DNA of 64,000 nt from Desulfolinea sp964487745 (GTDB lineage Bacteria; Chloroflexota; Anaerolineae; Anaerolineales; Villigracilaceae). Location: the NCBI GenBank assembly GCA_964487745.1, contig CAZASG010000006.1, forward strand, positions 1 through 64,000. The letters run 5' to 3'. Under the pieces are notes generated by a model. The model ran no database searches, was not told the DNA's origin, and worked only from the letters and a program-made list of their open reading frames with translations. Numbering within the stretch: the stretch's first letter is position 1; each line of letters opens with the position of its first letter. The translations under genes were made by a program, and so were the position numbers. Shown in pieces: positions 49,260-57,424 of this stretch.

Positions 49260-51059
49260 TTAGGACATCAAGTGCAGGGAAAAGAATTCGACAACCATTT
49301 CTGTGATCTCCGCTCTTGAAGGCTCACTCGCACTGCCTGCAGGGGCAAAACCATGCGATGCATTCTCCACAAAAATCAGTTCGGCCAGAACACCGGCCTC
49401 TTGCAGAACGTCAAATAAAATTTGAGATTGTGAAGGTGGGACAACTTTATCTTCCAGGCCATGTAAAAGCAAAAAGGGCGGGTCATCTGGGCTGACGTGA
49501 TTGACTGGGCTGGCGAGAGCTAGCAGGTCAGCATCATTGTTAAAAACAGTCTGGCCCAGGCGATTATTTTTATCCAAACTGAAATCATCACTGAGCAAAT
49601 CGGCAGGACCAAACATATCCACGACCGCTTGTACGCGGCTGGACTGGTCGAGGTATTCGCCTACATCCCAGTCAGAGGATTCATCAGTGGTACCAAGCAG
49701 CGAGACTAGGTGCCCACCCGCGCTGGAGCCCCAAACACCGATCCGTTCCGGGTCCAGATTATATTCGTCTGCATGCGCACGCAGGGAACGAACGGCACAT
49801 TTGACATCTTCGATCATTGCGGGGAAGGGATATTCCGGCGCCAAACGGTAATTAACCGAGAAGGTTAAGAAGCCTGCATCCACGAGTGCGGGGATATCTT
49901 TGCTCCCCACTCCTTTGGATTTGTCTCCGCCCGTCCAACCTCCGCCGTGGACATAGAGCGCTACAGGCCAAGCACCATTTTCTTCACTGGGGTAGTAGAT
50001 ATCCATTTTTAATGCAACCCCTTCCATAGTGCAGTAGGTTATATCCTTTTCTACGGTACCCAATTTCGCGGCGTTGAATGTTCCGATGCTATCAGGCAAA
50101 GCGGAAGGTTGACCATTCAATTCTGCCAGCCAGTCCATCACGGTGGTTGTATCAACATCATCTGATTCACCAAATTGACGGTTGATCTCGGCGTGGGTTT
50201 TGGCTGAACCATCCACGAGGAGGGTAGGGACATCCGCCGCGTTCAGTGCATCAGAAAATTCACGAGCAAAGGCTTCACGCCCGGCGGCATTGTCGCTATC
50301 GCCAGCCATCCCTTTACTCCAGGCAATGGCGATGGGCGGGATATTTTTCCCGGCTTCAACGTGGAAGAGCGGCGATGCTGCTTCCCAGCCCTGCGGATCA
50401 TCGCCAAAGACGGGCGCATAGGCGCGCGGCAAGGTCTCCTCATCCTCTGCCAGTGCCGGGATATTATAGGCACGTGTATCGAGCGAAACGACTCCGCTGA
50501 GGGCATCTAGATCGAGCCTTGCATTTTGGAGATACTGCTCGTCTGTGGCAACCAACGAGACGAGATGCGCCCCGGCAGAATGCCCCATCAGGAAGACCCT
50601 TTCGGGGTCGCCGCCATAGGCAGAAATATGTTCATGCACCCAGGCGATCGACAACGCGACATCGGCTGCCATTTCGTCCCAAGTTGCATCGGGGTACAAG
50701 CGATAGTTGATCGAGATGAAGATATAACCTGCCTGATTAAAAACGTCATCTTTTAAATGCACGCGGGCTTTGTCACCGATCGCCCATGCCCCGCCGTGGA
50801 CGTAAATCATGACCGGAGCGGGCTCACCGCTATTTTCGGGAAGGTATATATCCAGCGTTTGGGATTCGTGCCCCATCTGGGAGTAGGATACATCCTGGGT
50901 TTCCAGATTGACGGGAACCGATTCTGTCTCCGCAAGAATATCCGTTGAAACGGGAGCAGGTGTGGGCGGCGTTTGATCCGCGTCTGTCGCTCCCCCTGCA
51001 CAGGCAAGCGTGAAGAGCAACAGCAGAATTACCAGTAAAGTGCGTTGTTTTTTGCCCAT
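49260..51059 (-). CDS. Lipoprotein with two tandem alpha/beta-hydrolase (esterase) domains, 599 aa
   Basis: Signal peptide with lipobox TLAC. Domain 1 (about 55-315): HGGAWAIGDKARVH oxyanion region and GHSAGAH nucleophile elbow. Domain 2 (about 335-597): HGGGWTGGDKSKG and GSSAGGH elbow, then Asp in HGLEDKVVPPSQ and His in ASHGFAP. Domain 1 lacks an obvious equivalent of the last His, although KTHAEINRQ may serve. Carboxylesterases of the HSL/BD-FAE type. Tandem duplication in one chain is unusual. Confidence 0.85.
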   Translation of the reverse strand: MGKKQRTLLVILLLLFTLACAGGATDADQTPPTPAPVSTDILAETESVPVNLETQDVSYSQMGHESQTLDIYLPENSGEPAPVMIYVHGGAWAIGDKARVHLKDDVFNQAGYIFISINYRLYPDATWDEMAADVALSIAWVHEHISAYGGDPERVFLMGHSAGAHLVSLVATDEQYLQNARLDLDALSGVVSLDTRAYNIPALAEDEETLPRAYAPVFGDDPQGWEAASPLFHVEAGKNIPPIAIAWSKGMAGDSDNAAGREAFAREFSDALNAADVPTLLVDGSAKTHAEINRQFGESDDVDTTTVMDWLAELNGQPSALPDSIGTFNAAKLGTVEKDITYCTMEGVALKMDIYYPSEENGAWPVALYVHGGGWTGGDKSKGVGSKDIPALVDAGFLTFSVNYRLAPEYPFPAMIEDVKCAVRSLRAHADEYNLDPERIGVWGSSAGGHLVSLLGTTDESSDWDVGEYLDQSSRVQAVVDMFGPADLLSDDFSLDKNNRLGQTVFNNDADLLALASPVNHVSPDDPPFLLLHGLEDKVVPPSQSQILFDVLQEAGVLAELIFVENASHGFAPAGSASEPSRAEITEMVVEFFSLHLMS

Positions 51060-51070
51060 ATTTTTTTTGT

Positions 51071-52363
51071 CTAAGGATTGATGAGGAGCATTCCGCTTAG
51101 GGGAGGCAACTCAACCTGTCCGGAGACTGTTGTATATTCGATCGAACCTTCCCAACTCCCATCCGCAGAGATTACACCGCCACCAACCGGATGCGCCTGC
51201 TGATAGGGCTGCGTGAGTTCATAAGTGAGGGTCTGATCGGGGTAGGGGTTGACCAGCACGATGCCATTTTCAAAGGTGCGGGTATAAAGCCCATTCTCGC
51301 TGACGGCGTATGCCCCGAGGGGCGCGCCAAAATCAAGGGTGTATTCGGGGTAGTAGTAGGGCAGGTCGGTCGCCTGATCTTCCGAATTGGTCATGGAGAA
51401 GATCACATTTTCATTGCTGACAAGGAGATAGCCGCCCACGGAGAAAACTCGCTTTTGAATGTCGTTATCCAGCCCGGGCTGATCTTTGACGACCAGCACA
51501 ACACCTTTATCAGAGTGTCTGGCTGTGAGTTCAATGGCTTCCTGCCAGAGTTCCAATCCCTGATATTCACCGCTGCCCGGCTTGAAGGAAAAGGTCTCCC
51601 ACATGCCGCCATCGGTGTTGGCGAGGCTATCTTCTGCACCTGCCCGTGAATGCAAGCCATTGAAAATGACGGTTTTATCGGGCAGGTAGGATTTGATGAA
51701 AGCCAAGCCTTCCACACGTCCTGTGTACCATTCGGCAACATCATAATCGTCGGGCATATTTCCGCTCACTGCGGCAGGGTTGAGTTTATGACTGGCAGAG
51801 TCGATGAAAAGACCATCGTAACCATATTCGTAGATCTGCTCAGAAGCGGTAAGGGCATAATAATTAATCCAGTGATTCAGCGCATCGGGGTCATCGGCGG
51901 CGACCATATCGTCCGTGTTCATCAGCCACGCATCCCAGATGGTGAAGATTCGCTCACCCTGATGGTGCTCGAACATATTCTCGTTGGCAGAGATATGCTC
52001 CCAATCGAATTGGTTCGACTTATCCCACATCCCCTGAATGGAACGGTAGAGGATTAGGTCAGGTCCATAGATCGACTGGCGGGCATTTTCTCCCAAAATC
52101 GGAGTCATCAGGAAGGAATAATGTTGGTTAACGAAATCTAACAATCCCGGGCTCGCTTGTGTGGCAAGGCGCGCGCCAATATTGAAATTGTCGGAAGGCA
52201 GCGAAGAGAATTCGGGGGCTTCTTCACCATTTTTCGCAACAGGTATTTCGGTAGGGATTTCCGCAGGAGGTGGTTCCTGGACAGGCGTATTCTTCCCCCC
52301 ACGAAGGGAACAGCCTGAAATAAATAATGCAAAACTCAATGATAAAAGTACCCAGCGTTTCAT
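51071..52363 (-). CDS. Putative glycoside hydrolase (GHL15-like) lipoprotein, 430 aa
   Basis: Signal peptide with lipobox ISGC. The protein has a TIM-barrel-like pattern with YDGLFIDSASHKLNP, IFNGLHSRAG and DGGMWETFSF as putative active-site strands; the Asp and Glu residues there are candidate catalysts. The C-terminus has the all-beta region typical of such hydrolases (about 340-428). Likely degrades or remodels an extracellular glycan. Lies 7 nt upstream of the tandem esterase, same strand. Confidence 0.66.
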   Translation of the reverse strand: MKRWVLLSLSFALFISGCSLRGGKNTPVQEPPPAEIPTEIPVAKNGEEAPEFSSLPSDNFNIGARLATQASPGLLDFVNQHYSFLMTPILGENARQSIYGPDLILYRSIQGMWDKSNQFDWEHISANENMFEHHQGERIFTIWDAWLMNTDDMVAADDPDALNHWINYYALTASEQIYEYGYDGLFIDSASHKLNPAAVSGNMPDDYDVAEWYTGRVEGLAFIKSYLPDKTVIFNGLHSRAGAEDSLANTDGGMWETFSFKPGSGEYQGLELWQEAIELTARHSDKGVVLVVKDQPGLDNDIQKRVFSVGGYLLVSNENVIFSMTNSEDQATDLPYYYPEYTLDFGAPLGAYAVSENGLYTRTFENGIVLVNPYPDQTLTYELTQPYQQAHPVGGGVISADGSWEGSIEYTTVSGQVELPPLSGMLLINP

Positions 52364-52455
52364 TTTGTTGATCTCCTTTTCACTTATATTTCAAAAGTTT
52401 ATCTCCAGGATATTATTTCCCTGATACCGCCCTGTAAACTTTATGTAAATTCAGA

Positions 52456-52484
52456 AAAGAAAAAGCCCCGAAAATCATCGGGGC
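52456..52484 (-). terminator. Terminator after the GT4 glycosyltransferase gene
   Basis: On the minus strand GCCCCGA / TCGGGGC with 6-nt loop, then TTTTTCTTTTC. Confidence 0.85.
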
Positions 52485-52490
52485 GTATGT

Positions 52491-53594
52491 TTAGAAATCT
52501 TTCAAGATCTTTCTCTGCCTCGCCTGCCAAGTATATTCCCCCACAATTGCATAGGCGTTTTTTGCCAACTTCTCACGCAAAACATCATCGTCCAGTAAGC
52601 CTTCCAGCGTTGCATGCCAGGCATCCACATCATCGGGCGGAACAAAGATCGCGCTCTCTTCATCGAGCACTTCGCGGATGACGGGCAGGTCGCTGGTGAT
52701 AATGGCTCGTTTGGCGGCCATATAATCAAAAAGTTTCATCGGGGAGGCGACGGAGGCCGAATCCCCGCCGCTGGAGCCGGAGATCTGGCTGGCGTAGGGA
52801 GCGATCAGGATATCCGCCGCAGCCTGATAAAGGGGAAGCTCCGCCTGTTGGACAAATCCCGTAAATTTGACATTCTTCTGCCCTTTAGCGCGCTCGCGCC
52901 ATACGTCGACGTCGGCTGGACGCCCGCCAACCCAGACAAATTGCGCCTGTGGGCTTTTCTCCGCCAACGCGACGAAGATCTCGACGCCGCGCCCCGCGTA
53001 GAGATGCCCGGTGCAGATCACTGTTGGGGCGTCGATAAAACCCAATTCACGCCGAGCAAATTCGGGACTTGGGAGCGAATCGTAGCGCTCGAGGTCGATC
53101 CCGTTCGGGGCGATGACCACGTCTGAGGGCAGTCCATATTTTTGGGCCAAGACATCTTCCAAAGCATCGGTGATCGCAACAAGTCGCTTTTTGCCGTTAA
53201 GACGCAGAAAGGCGCGATACCAATGGGGGCCGAAACGACCGAGGGGCGGCTCATGGAGCTCGAAGATGAGGGGCAGGCGATGGAGCAGGGCGAAGACGCT
53301 GCTTTGCGGCGACCAGGAATAGATGAGATCGGGGTTATATTTGCACGCTTTGCGGACGGCCTGCCAAGTAAATGCCCGGCGGGATGTGCCGCTCAGCCAG
53401 CGGACATCGAAGGTTTGCTCGAGCCCGTAAAACGCTTTCAGGTCGTCGCGCGTGCCGCCCCAGGGCTCCATATCGGGGACGAGCAAAATCACCTCGTGAC
53501 CGAGTTGCGTGAGCGCCTGGCAGACCTTCATAACCTGAATGCCGTTGGCGTTCGGCGCGGGGATGCGCGACATAGCGATAGCGAGGATTTTCAT
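52491..53594 (-). CDS. Family 4 glycosyltransferase, 367 aa
   Basis: GT-B fold: N-terminal AMSRIPAPNANGIQVMKVCQALTQLGHEV, C-terminal nucleotide-sugar region VICTGHLYAGRGVEIFVALAEKSP and SSGGDSASVASPMKLFDYMAAKRAII with the acidic/hydrophobic loop usual for GT4. Likely adds a sugar to a lipid-linked polysaccharide precursor. It belongs with the epimerase, dehydrogenase and flippase upstream but is now separated from them by the radical-SAM cassette. Confidence 0.88.
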   Translation of the reverse strand: MKILAIAMSRIPAPNANGIQVMKVCQALTQLGHEVILLVPDMEPWGGTRDDLKAFYGLEQTFDVRWLSGTSRRAFTWQAVRKACKYNPDLIYSWSPQSSVFALLHRLPLIFELHEPPLGRFGPHWYRAFLRLNGKKRLVAITDALEDVLAQKYGLPSDVVIAPNGIDLERYDSLPSPEFARRELGFIDAPTVICTGHLYAGRGVEIFVALAEKSPQAQFVWVGGRPADVDVWRERAKGQKNVKFTGFVQQAELPLYQAAADILIAPYASQISGSSGGDSASVASPMKLFDYMAAKRAIITSDLPVIREVLDEESAIFVPPDDVDAWHATLEGLLDDDVLREKLAKNAYAIVGEYTWQARQRKILKDF

Positions 53595-53616
53595 TCTTCA
53601 CACGGGTTTCAGCAAT

Positions 53617-54693
53617 TTAGTTTATTTGTTGCTTAATAACTTTTTCAATATGAGCAAAAACTTGCTTATTAGACTCACAAAAATAGCTTATATCCGAAAA
53701 CAATCTGTTTCTCATATATCGATAATAAGTACACCCACCATTACAAATTGGAAGCCACTTACATGATATGCACTCTGAATTTAGTTTTGCCGTTGAGTTG
53801 ACAAACTCTTTGTGCTTGTTTAATTTAAATATGCTCTTTAGATCATCTTCCACGATGTTACCAAATCTAAGTGTAGGAGTTCCAAGGAATTTGTCGCATG
53901 GAAAGATATCTCCGTTATAATTTATTGTTGTAAAATTTGCGCAAGTCCCTGCGAACTTACATAATGTTGGCTTTCCTCCCAGAATACCTTTTAGGGTGTT
54001 TTCAAAAAATCTAATTCTTATCTCAGGGTCATCATATCTAAACCAAACATCAAAATAATCAATTAGAAACTGCGCGTAACTCTCTGGGGAAATTGTTAAT
54101 CCGTTATGATCATTTGCCCTGAAATCCACACATGGTAAGAAGTCAATAGCTTTAATATTATTTTCTAAAAAATAATAAAACATTTCCTTAGCCTTACCTA
54201 CGCTGTCCTCTGTAATAACAGACAAATATCCCTGTTTAAGGTTGTGTTCTTGAGCTAATTTAATTCCTTTATTTACGCGAAAGGAAGAACCTTTATTAGT
54301 TGCGTAGGTTCTATTATTATCATGAACCCTACTAGGGCCATCAATACTTATTCCAACGTTAAATTTGTTGTTTTTGAAAAAATCTATCCACTCTACATTC
54401 AATAGCGTACCATTTGTTTGGATATTATTTCGTATCTGTTGTTTCTTTGTTTTATGAATTTCCTGAAGTTTTATAGCTTCTCTGTAAAAATCCAGCCCTG
54501 TAAGTAACGGTTCCCCACCATGCCAAATGAATGTGACTTTTTCAACAGGAAGGGAAAGAATTTTTCTAATACTTTGCTCGAGTATATTGTAGTCCATCGT
54601 CTCTTGCGAATTCGTAAAAGGCATATAACTACAATATTTACAAGCAAGTGTGCATTTAGTAGTTGCTTTAATTATAAAACTAGCTTGTTTCAT
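53617..54693 (-). CDS. Radical SAM/SPASM peptide maturase, 358 aa
   Basis: CX3CX2C radical SAM motif as C-TLA-C-KY-C (residues 14-21), GGEPLL motif near residue 60, and SIDGPSRVHD. The C-terminal SPASM region has Cys in NGDIFPCDKF and the CX2CX5CX3C block C-IS-C-KWLPI-C-NGG-C, with a last Cys in SYFCESN, so auxiliary Fe-S clusters are likely. Such enzymes install thioether or C-C crosslinks in ribosomal peptides. A short peptide gene is upstream on the same strand. AT-rich, unlike flanking glycan genes. Confidence 0.88.
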   Translation of the reverse strand: MKQASFIIKATTKCTLACKYCSYMPFTNSQETMDYNILEQSIRKILSLPVEKVTFIWHGGEPLLTGLDFYREAIKLQEIHKTKKQQIRNNIQTNGTLLNVEWIDFFKNNKFNVGISIDGPSRVHDNNRTYATNKGSSFRVNKGIKLAQEHNLKQGYLSVITEDSVGKAKEMFYYFLENNIKAIDFLPCVDFRANDHNGLTISPESYAQFLIDYFDVWFRYDDPEIRIRFFENTLKGILGGKPTLCKFAGTCANFTTINYNGDIFPCDKFLGTPTLRFGNIVEDDLKSIFKLNKHKEFVNSTAKLNSECISCKWLPICNGGCTYYRYMRNRLFSDISYFCESNKQVFAHIEKVIKQQIN

Positions 54694-54700
54694 CTAATAC

Positions 54701-55498
54701 CTAATAATCCCACCATAAAGTATATCCAAATCCTTCTTTTGCTCGTTTAAACGATTTAGTAATAAAATATTGGTTCCCATAGTTTGTGCACTCAGCTTTA
54801 CCCCCATTTACAGAGTAGCGTTCTAGGTTATACATTTCCCAGCCGGTTCTTTTAGGAGCTTGATTCTTTGTTGGGATGCTTACAGAAATTTTGAGAGACG
54901 ATGTAGGGCGTCGTATAATTGCCGCCATAATTCCTTTCTCAGACGGTATGTTTTCATATTCCCAAGTAACAGCTATTTCTTCAACTTTACCTTTTATAAA
55001 TTTTCTGTTTGGATAAAAAACACCTACACCGTCAATCCCTTCCTCCAATTCTTTTTTCCCAAGCTCTTTTGGAAATCCGTTAGGAAATTCAAAGCCTGAT
55101 GGAGTATGTTCTTCTAGTGGGAGAAATAAACGAAATCTTGTCTGATTATCATGCAAAGCTTTTACAAATAATTTTTGCTTACAGATTATTTTTACTGTAC
55201 ACTCAGTTTCATTTTCAATTTCATAGTGATTTTCTTCTTCTAATATGCGAAATTTAAATTTTTTGGTGGTTTGATTTTCGTTCCAGTAGATACTCAATAT
55301 GGCGATAAAAAACACTAATGTCCCAACACCTGCTGCCCCAGCGTACACTCGCCACATAGCTGATTCTTGAGGTTCCCCAAACAATTCATTTATTAAGACA
55401 ATAACGTCAAAAGCAACTGCTAAATATATTGCCGCTAGCGTGCCATTTTCTTTTAAGGATTTTGCAAGCAAACTATCAGATAAGCCTTTACCATCCAT
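54701..55498 (-). CDS. Membrane protein of unknown function in the radical-SAM cassette, 265 aa
   Basis: Two hydrophobic helices near the N-terminus (about 20-38 and 50-70), then a soluble domain (about 85-265) of mixed beta strands with several aromatic residues, ending in GYTLWWDY. No recognised domain or export motif. It sits between the precursor peptide and the maturase genes, 7 nt before the latter. Possible roles are immunity, leader processing or export, but no protease or ATPase motif was seen. Confidence 0.62.
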   Translation of the reverse strand: MDGKGLSDSLLAKSLKENGTLAAIYLAVAFDVIVLINELFGEPQESAMWRVYAGAAGVGTLVFFIAILSIYWNENQTTKKFKFRILEEENHYEIENETECTVKIICKQKLFVKALHDNQTRFRLFLPLEEHTPSGFEFPNGFPKELGKKELEEGIDGVGVFYPNRKFIKGKVEEIAVTWEYENIPSEKGIMAAIIRRPTSSLKISVSIPTKNQAPKRTGWEMYNLERYSVNGGKAECTNYGNQYFITKSFKRAKEGFGYTLWWDY

Positions 55499-55522
55499 TC
55501 TGAAACCCTCCCAAACGCAAGA

Positions 55523-55726
55523 TTAATTTGCATTATCCCACTCACTATAGGCATCCCAACTATCGTTCCACTCTCCATAAATTCCCCCTAGCGCGCCTGT
55601 TCGTGCTTCCAAAAGAATTTTATTATAAATATCAGCTATTATTTTTTGTCCTATTTTCTTTGGAAATAACTCTTCCTTCGCAGGCAATTCCATATTATCA
55701 TTGCGTTTTTTTACATTCTTTCCCAT
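55523..55726 (-). CDS. Candidate RiPP precursor peptide, 67 aa
   Basis: A charged leader (about 1-44, ELPAKEELFPKKIGQKIIADI) is followed by GALGG (a possible double-Gly cleavage) and a C-terminus of aromatic-X-X triplets: YGE-WND-S-WDA-YSE-WDN. Three-residue cyclophanes installed by radical SAM/SPASM enzymes link an aromatic residue to the third residue of such a triplet. The start at 55726 follows GGAGA by 7 nt; the frame is open further upstream, but that part lies over the promoter. Co-directional with the maturase. Confidence 0.72.
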   Translation of the reverse strand: MGKNVKKRNDNMELPAKEELFPKKIGQKIIADIYNKILLEARTGALGGIYGEWNDSWDAYSEWDNAN

Positions 55727-55768
55727 CAAATTTCTCCATAAGAATAAATGTGAAAAATATTGGTTGAG

Positions 55769-55774
55769 ATTATA
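55769..55774 (-). promoter_or_regulatory. -10 element of the RiPP cassette promoter
   Basis: TATAAT on the minus strand, about 43 nt before the precursor ATG. TCTTGT 17 nt further upstream is a weak -35 candidate. Confidence 0.6.
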
Positions 55775-55840
55775 ACCTATTGATTTGTTACACAAGAGAC
55801 AAACTAGCTAATTTAGAGCGTTGCTAATGACATTTCAACA

Positions 55841-55903
55841 TTACGGATAACTCTCCGCTAACAACGCCTGAAGCGCGGCTTCGGTCTCGGCGATATTCCC
55901 CAT
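55841..55903 (-). pseudogene. 20-codon remnant of a gene after the flippase
   Basis: ATG overlapping the flippase stop (TAATG) opens a frame MGNIAETEAALQALLAESYP that ends after 20 residues. The start and codon pattern look like the beginning of an operon gene, possibly a glycosyltransferase, cut off where the AT-rich radical-SAM cassette begins. It could also be a real tiny gene; I favour a truncated remnant. Confidence 0.45.
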
Positions 55904-57249
55904 TATACAATTTCTGAACGTAATCGTATCTCATGCATCCCACGCCAGACAATTAACCCCACCGAAACGACAAAGAACGCGGACATGAGCGCGGCTTGGA
56001 CGAGGTAGCCGAAGCGGGGGACGAGGAGAAAACTTAATCCGATCTTTGCCAGCCCGACCAGGGTCATCACCTTGAGGGGATAGGTCGGCAATCCCAGCGA
56101 AAGCAGGAGTGGACGATTCCAGTAGAGGATATTCGCCATACCGAAACCGATCAACAACACGAGGGCAGCGGGAGTCGCCGGAGCATATTCAGCACCGTAG
56201 AAGAGGGTGATGAGCCATTCGCCCGCGACAAGGAGAACGATGCTGACGCCTAATGTCCACGCAGCGGAGATGGTGGTAACGCGTTTGAGGAGAGTTTTGA
56301 GTTTATCCCAGGCTTTTTCACCAACGGTACGCGCGATCTCAGGATAAGTAGTCGCGATGAAGGGGTTGATCGGCATCAGGATCAGGTTGATGAGGGCGAG
56401 CGCGGTTTTATAGTAGCCAGCAGCGATCTTACCAACTTCGCCGGGCAGCAGGAAACCCAGCCAGAGAACTTCAGAGTCTCGGGTAACGAGATTCACTGTC
56501 CCGCTGAAGTTGCTGGAGATGGCAAACTTCCAGAATTCGCGTTTTGGCGGTAGCAAGCTGAAAGGCGCGCGCATCCAGCCGCGTCCGAGAAGTTGGTTGG
56601 CACGAACCATTCCCCAGATCAGGAAAGAGAGTCCGTAGAAAATTTTCCCGACCAGATAGGCGGTGAGAACGAGCCAGATATCGCCATCGAAAAAGAAGGC
56701 GTAGGTGATGATGCCCGCAGTAAGGATATTTTGCCCCAAAGCGATAGCTGCCTGCGAGCGGAAATGGTCGCCAAGTTGAAGCAGGGCAGCGGCCGTGCCG
56801 CGAGAAAAGTTGCTCAACAGAGCCAGCGCATAAAAACGGACGAAGATCGTCGCGGCGGGATCCTTGATGATGTATTCGGAGGCAAAGGGGGCGAAAATGT
56901 AGAGCAGAATATAGGCAGAAACAGATGTGCCGATCTCGGTCAGGGCTGCGGCCTTGAGAACCGCCGCCGTGCGCTCTTTTTGATCTTGCGCGAGATATTC
57001 GCCGCCGTATTTGACAACCAATTCGCCAATGCGAAAGGAGAGCAGGCGGTTGATGGAGGTGGCGAAGGACATGACCATGCCCAATAAACCAAAAGCCGCC
57101 ACGCCCAGCAGGCGGGCAGCGAGGACGCTTTGCAGCATTGCCAGCCCCATCCCGATGGTACTGCTGCTAAAGAGATAGGAGCTATTCTTGACGACGCGGC
57201 GCAGGAGGGAATCTTCGCGCCAAATGGAGAGAAGGTTGGGGAGTTTCAT
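55903..57249 (-). CDS. Polysaccharide flippase (Wzx/MOP superfamily), 448 aa
   Basis: Twelve to fourteen hydrophobic helices with the typical N-terminus VVKNSSYLFSSSTIGMGLAMLQ and G-rich helix ARLLGVAAFGLLGMVMS. GEWLITLFYGAEYAPATPAALVLLIGFG is a conserved late block of oligosaccharide flippases. It translocates lipid-linked repeat units across the membrane. Stop overlaps the ATG of a truncated downstream frame. Confidence 0.9.
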   Translation of the reverse strand: MKLPNLLSIWREDSLLRRVVKNSSYLFSSSTIGMGLAMLQSVLAARLLGVAAFGLLGMVMSFATSINRLLSFRIGELVVKYGGEYLAQDQKERTAAVLKAAALTEIGTSVSAYILLYIFAPFASEYIIKDPAATIFVRFYALALLSNFSRGTAAALLQLGDHFRSQAAIALGQNILTAGIITYAFFFDGDIWLVLTAYLVGKIFYGLSFLIWGMVRANQLLGRGWMRAPFSLLPPKREFWKFAISSNFSGTVNLVTRDSEVLWLGFLLPGEVGKIAAGYYKTALALINLILMPINPFIATTYPEIARTVGEKAWDKLKTLLKRVTTISAAWTLGVSIVLLVAGEWLITLFYGAEYAPATPAALVLLIGFGMANILYWNRPLLLSLGLPTYPLKVMTLVGLAKIGLSFLLVPRFGYLVQAALMSAFFVVSVGLIVWRGMHEIRLRSEIV

Positions 57250-57252
57250 TAA

Positions 57253-57424
57253 TTTACCAGAGATGGATGGGGATGGACGGAAATTTGGTTTTCACCGCCA
57301 AGATGCGAAGAGCGCGAAGGTTTTTTAAGGTTTTTATCCTTCATTTTCTGTTTTCTCTTTGCGCCCTTCGTCCCTTCGCGGTTCCTTTTATATCCCTGTT
57401 TATCTTTGCTTATCTCTGGTTAAA
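57253..57424. repeat. Long imperfect palindrome between epimerase and flippase genes
   Basis: Outer arms TTTACCAGAGAT / ATCTCTGGTTAAA (one bulge) and inner arms ACCGCCAAGATGCGAAGA / CTTTGCGCCCTTCG...CGCGGT. The right outer arm supplies the stop codon of the epimerase gene (57420-57422). Confidence 0.65.
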
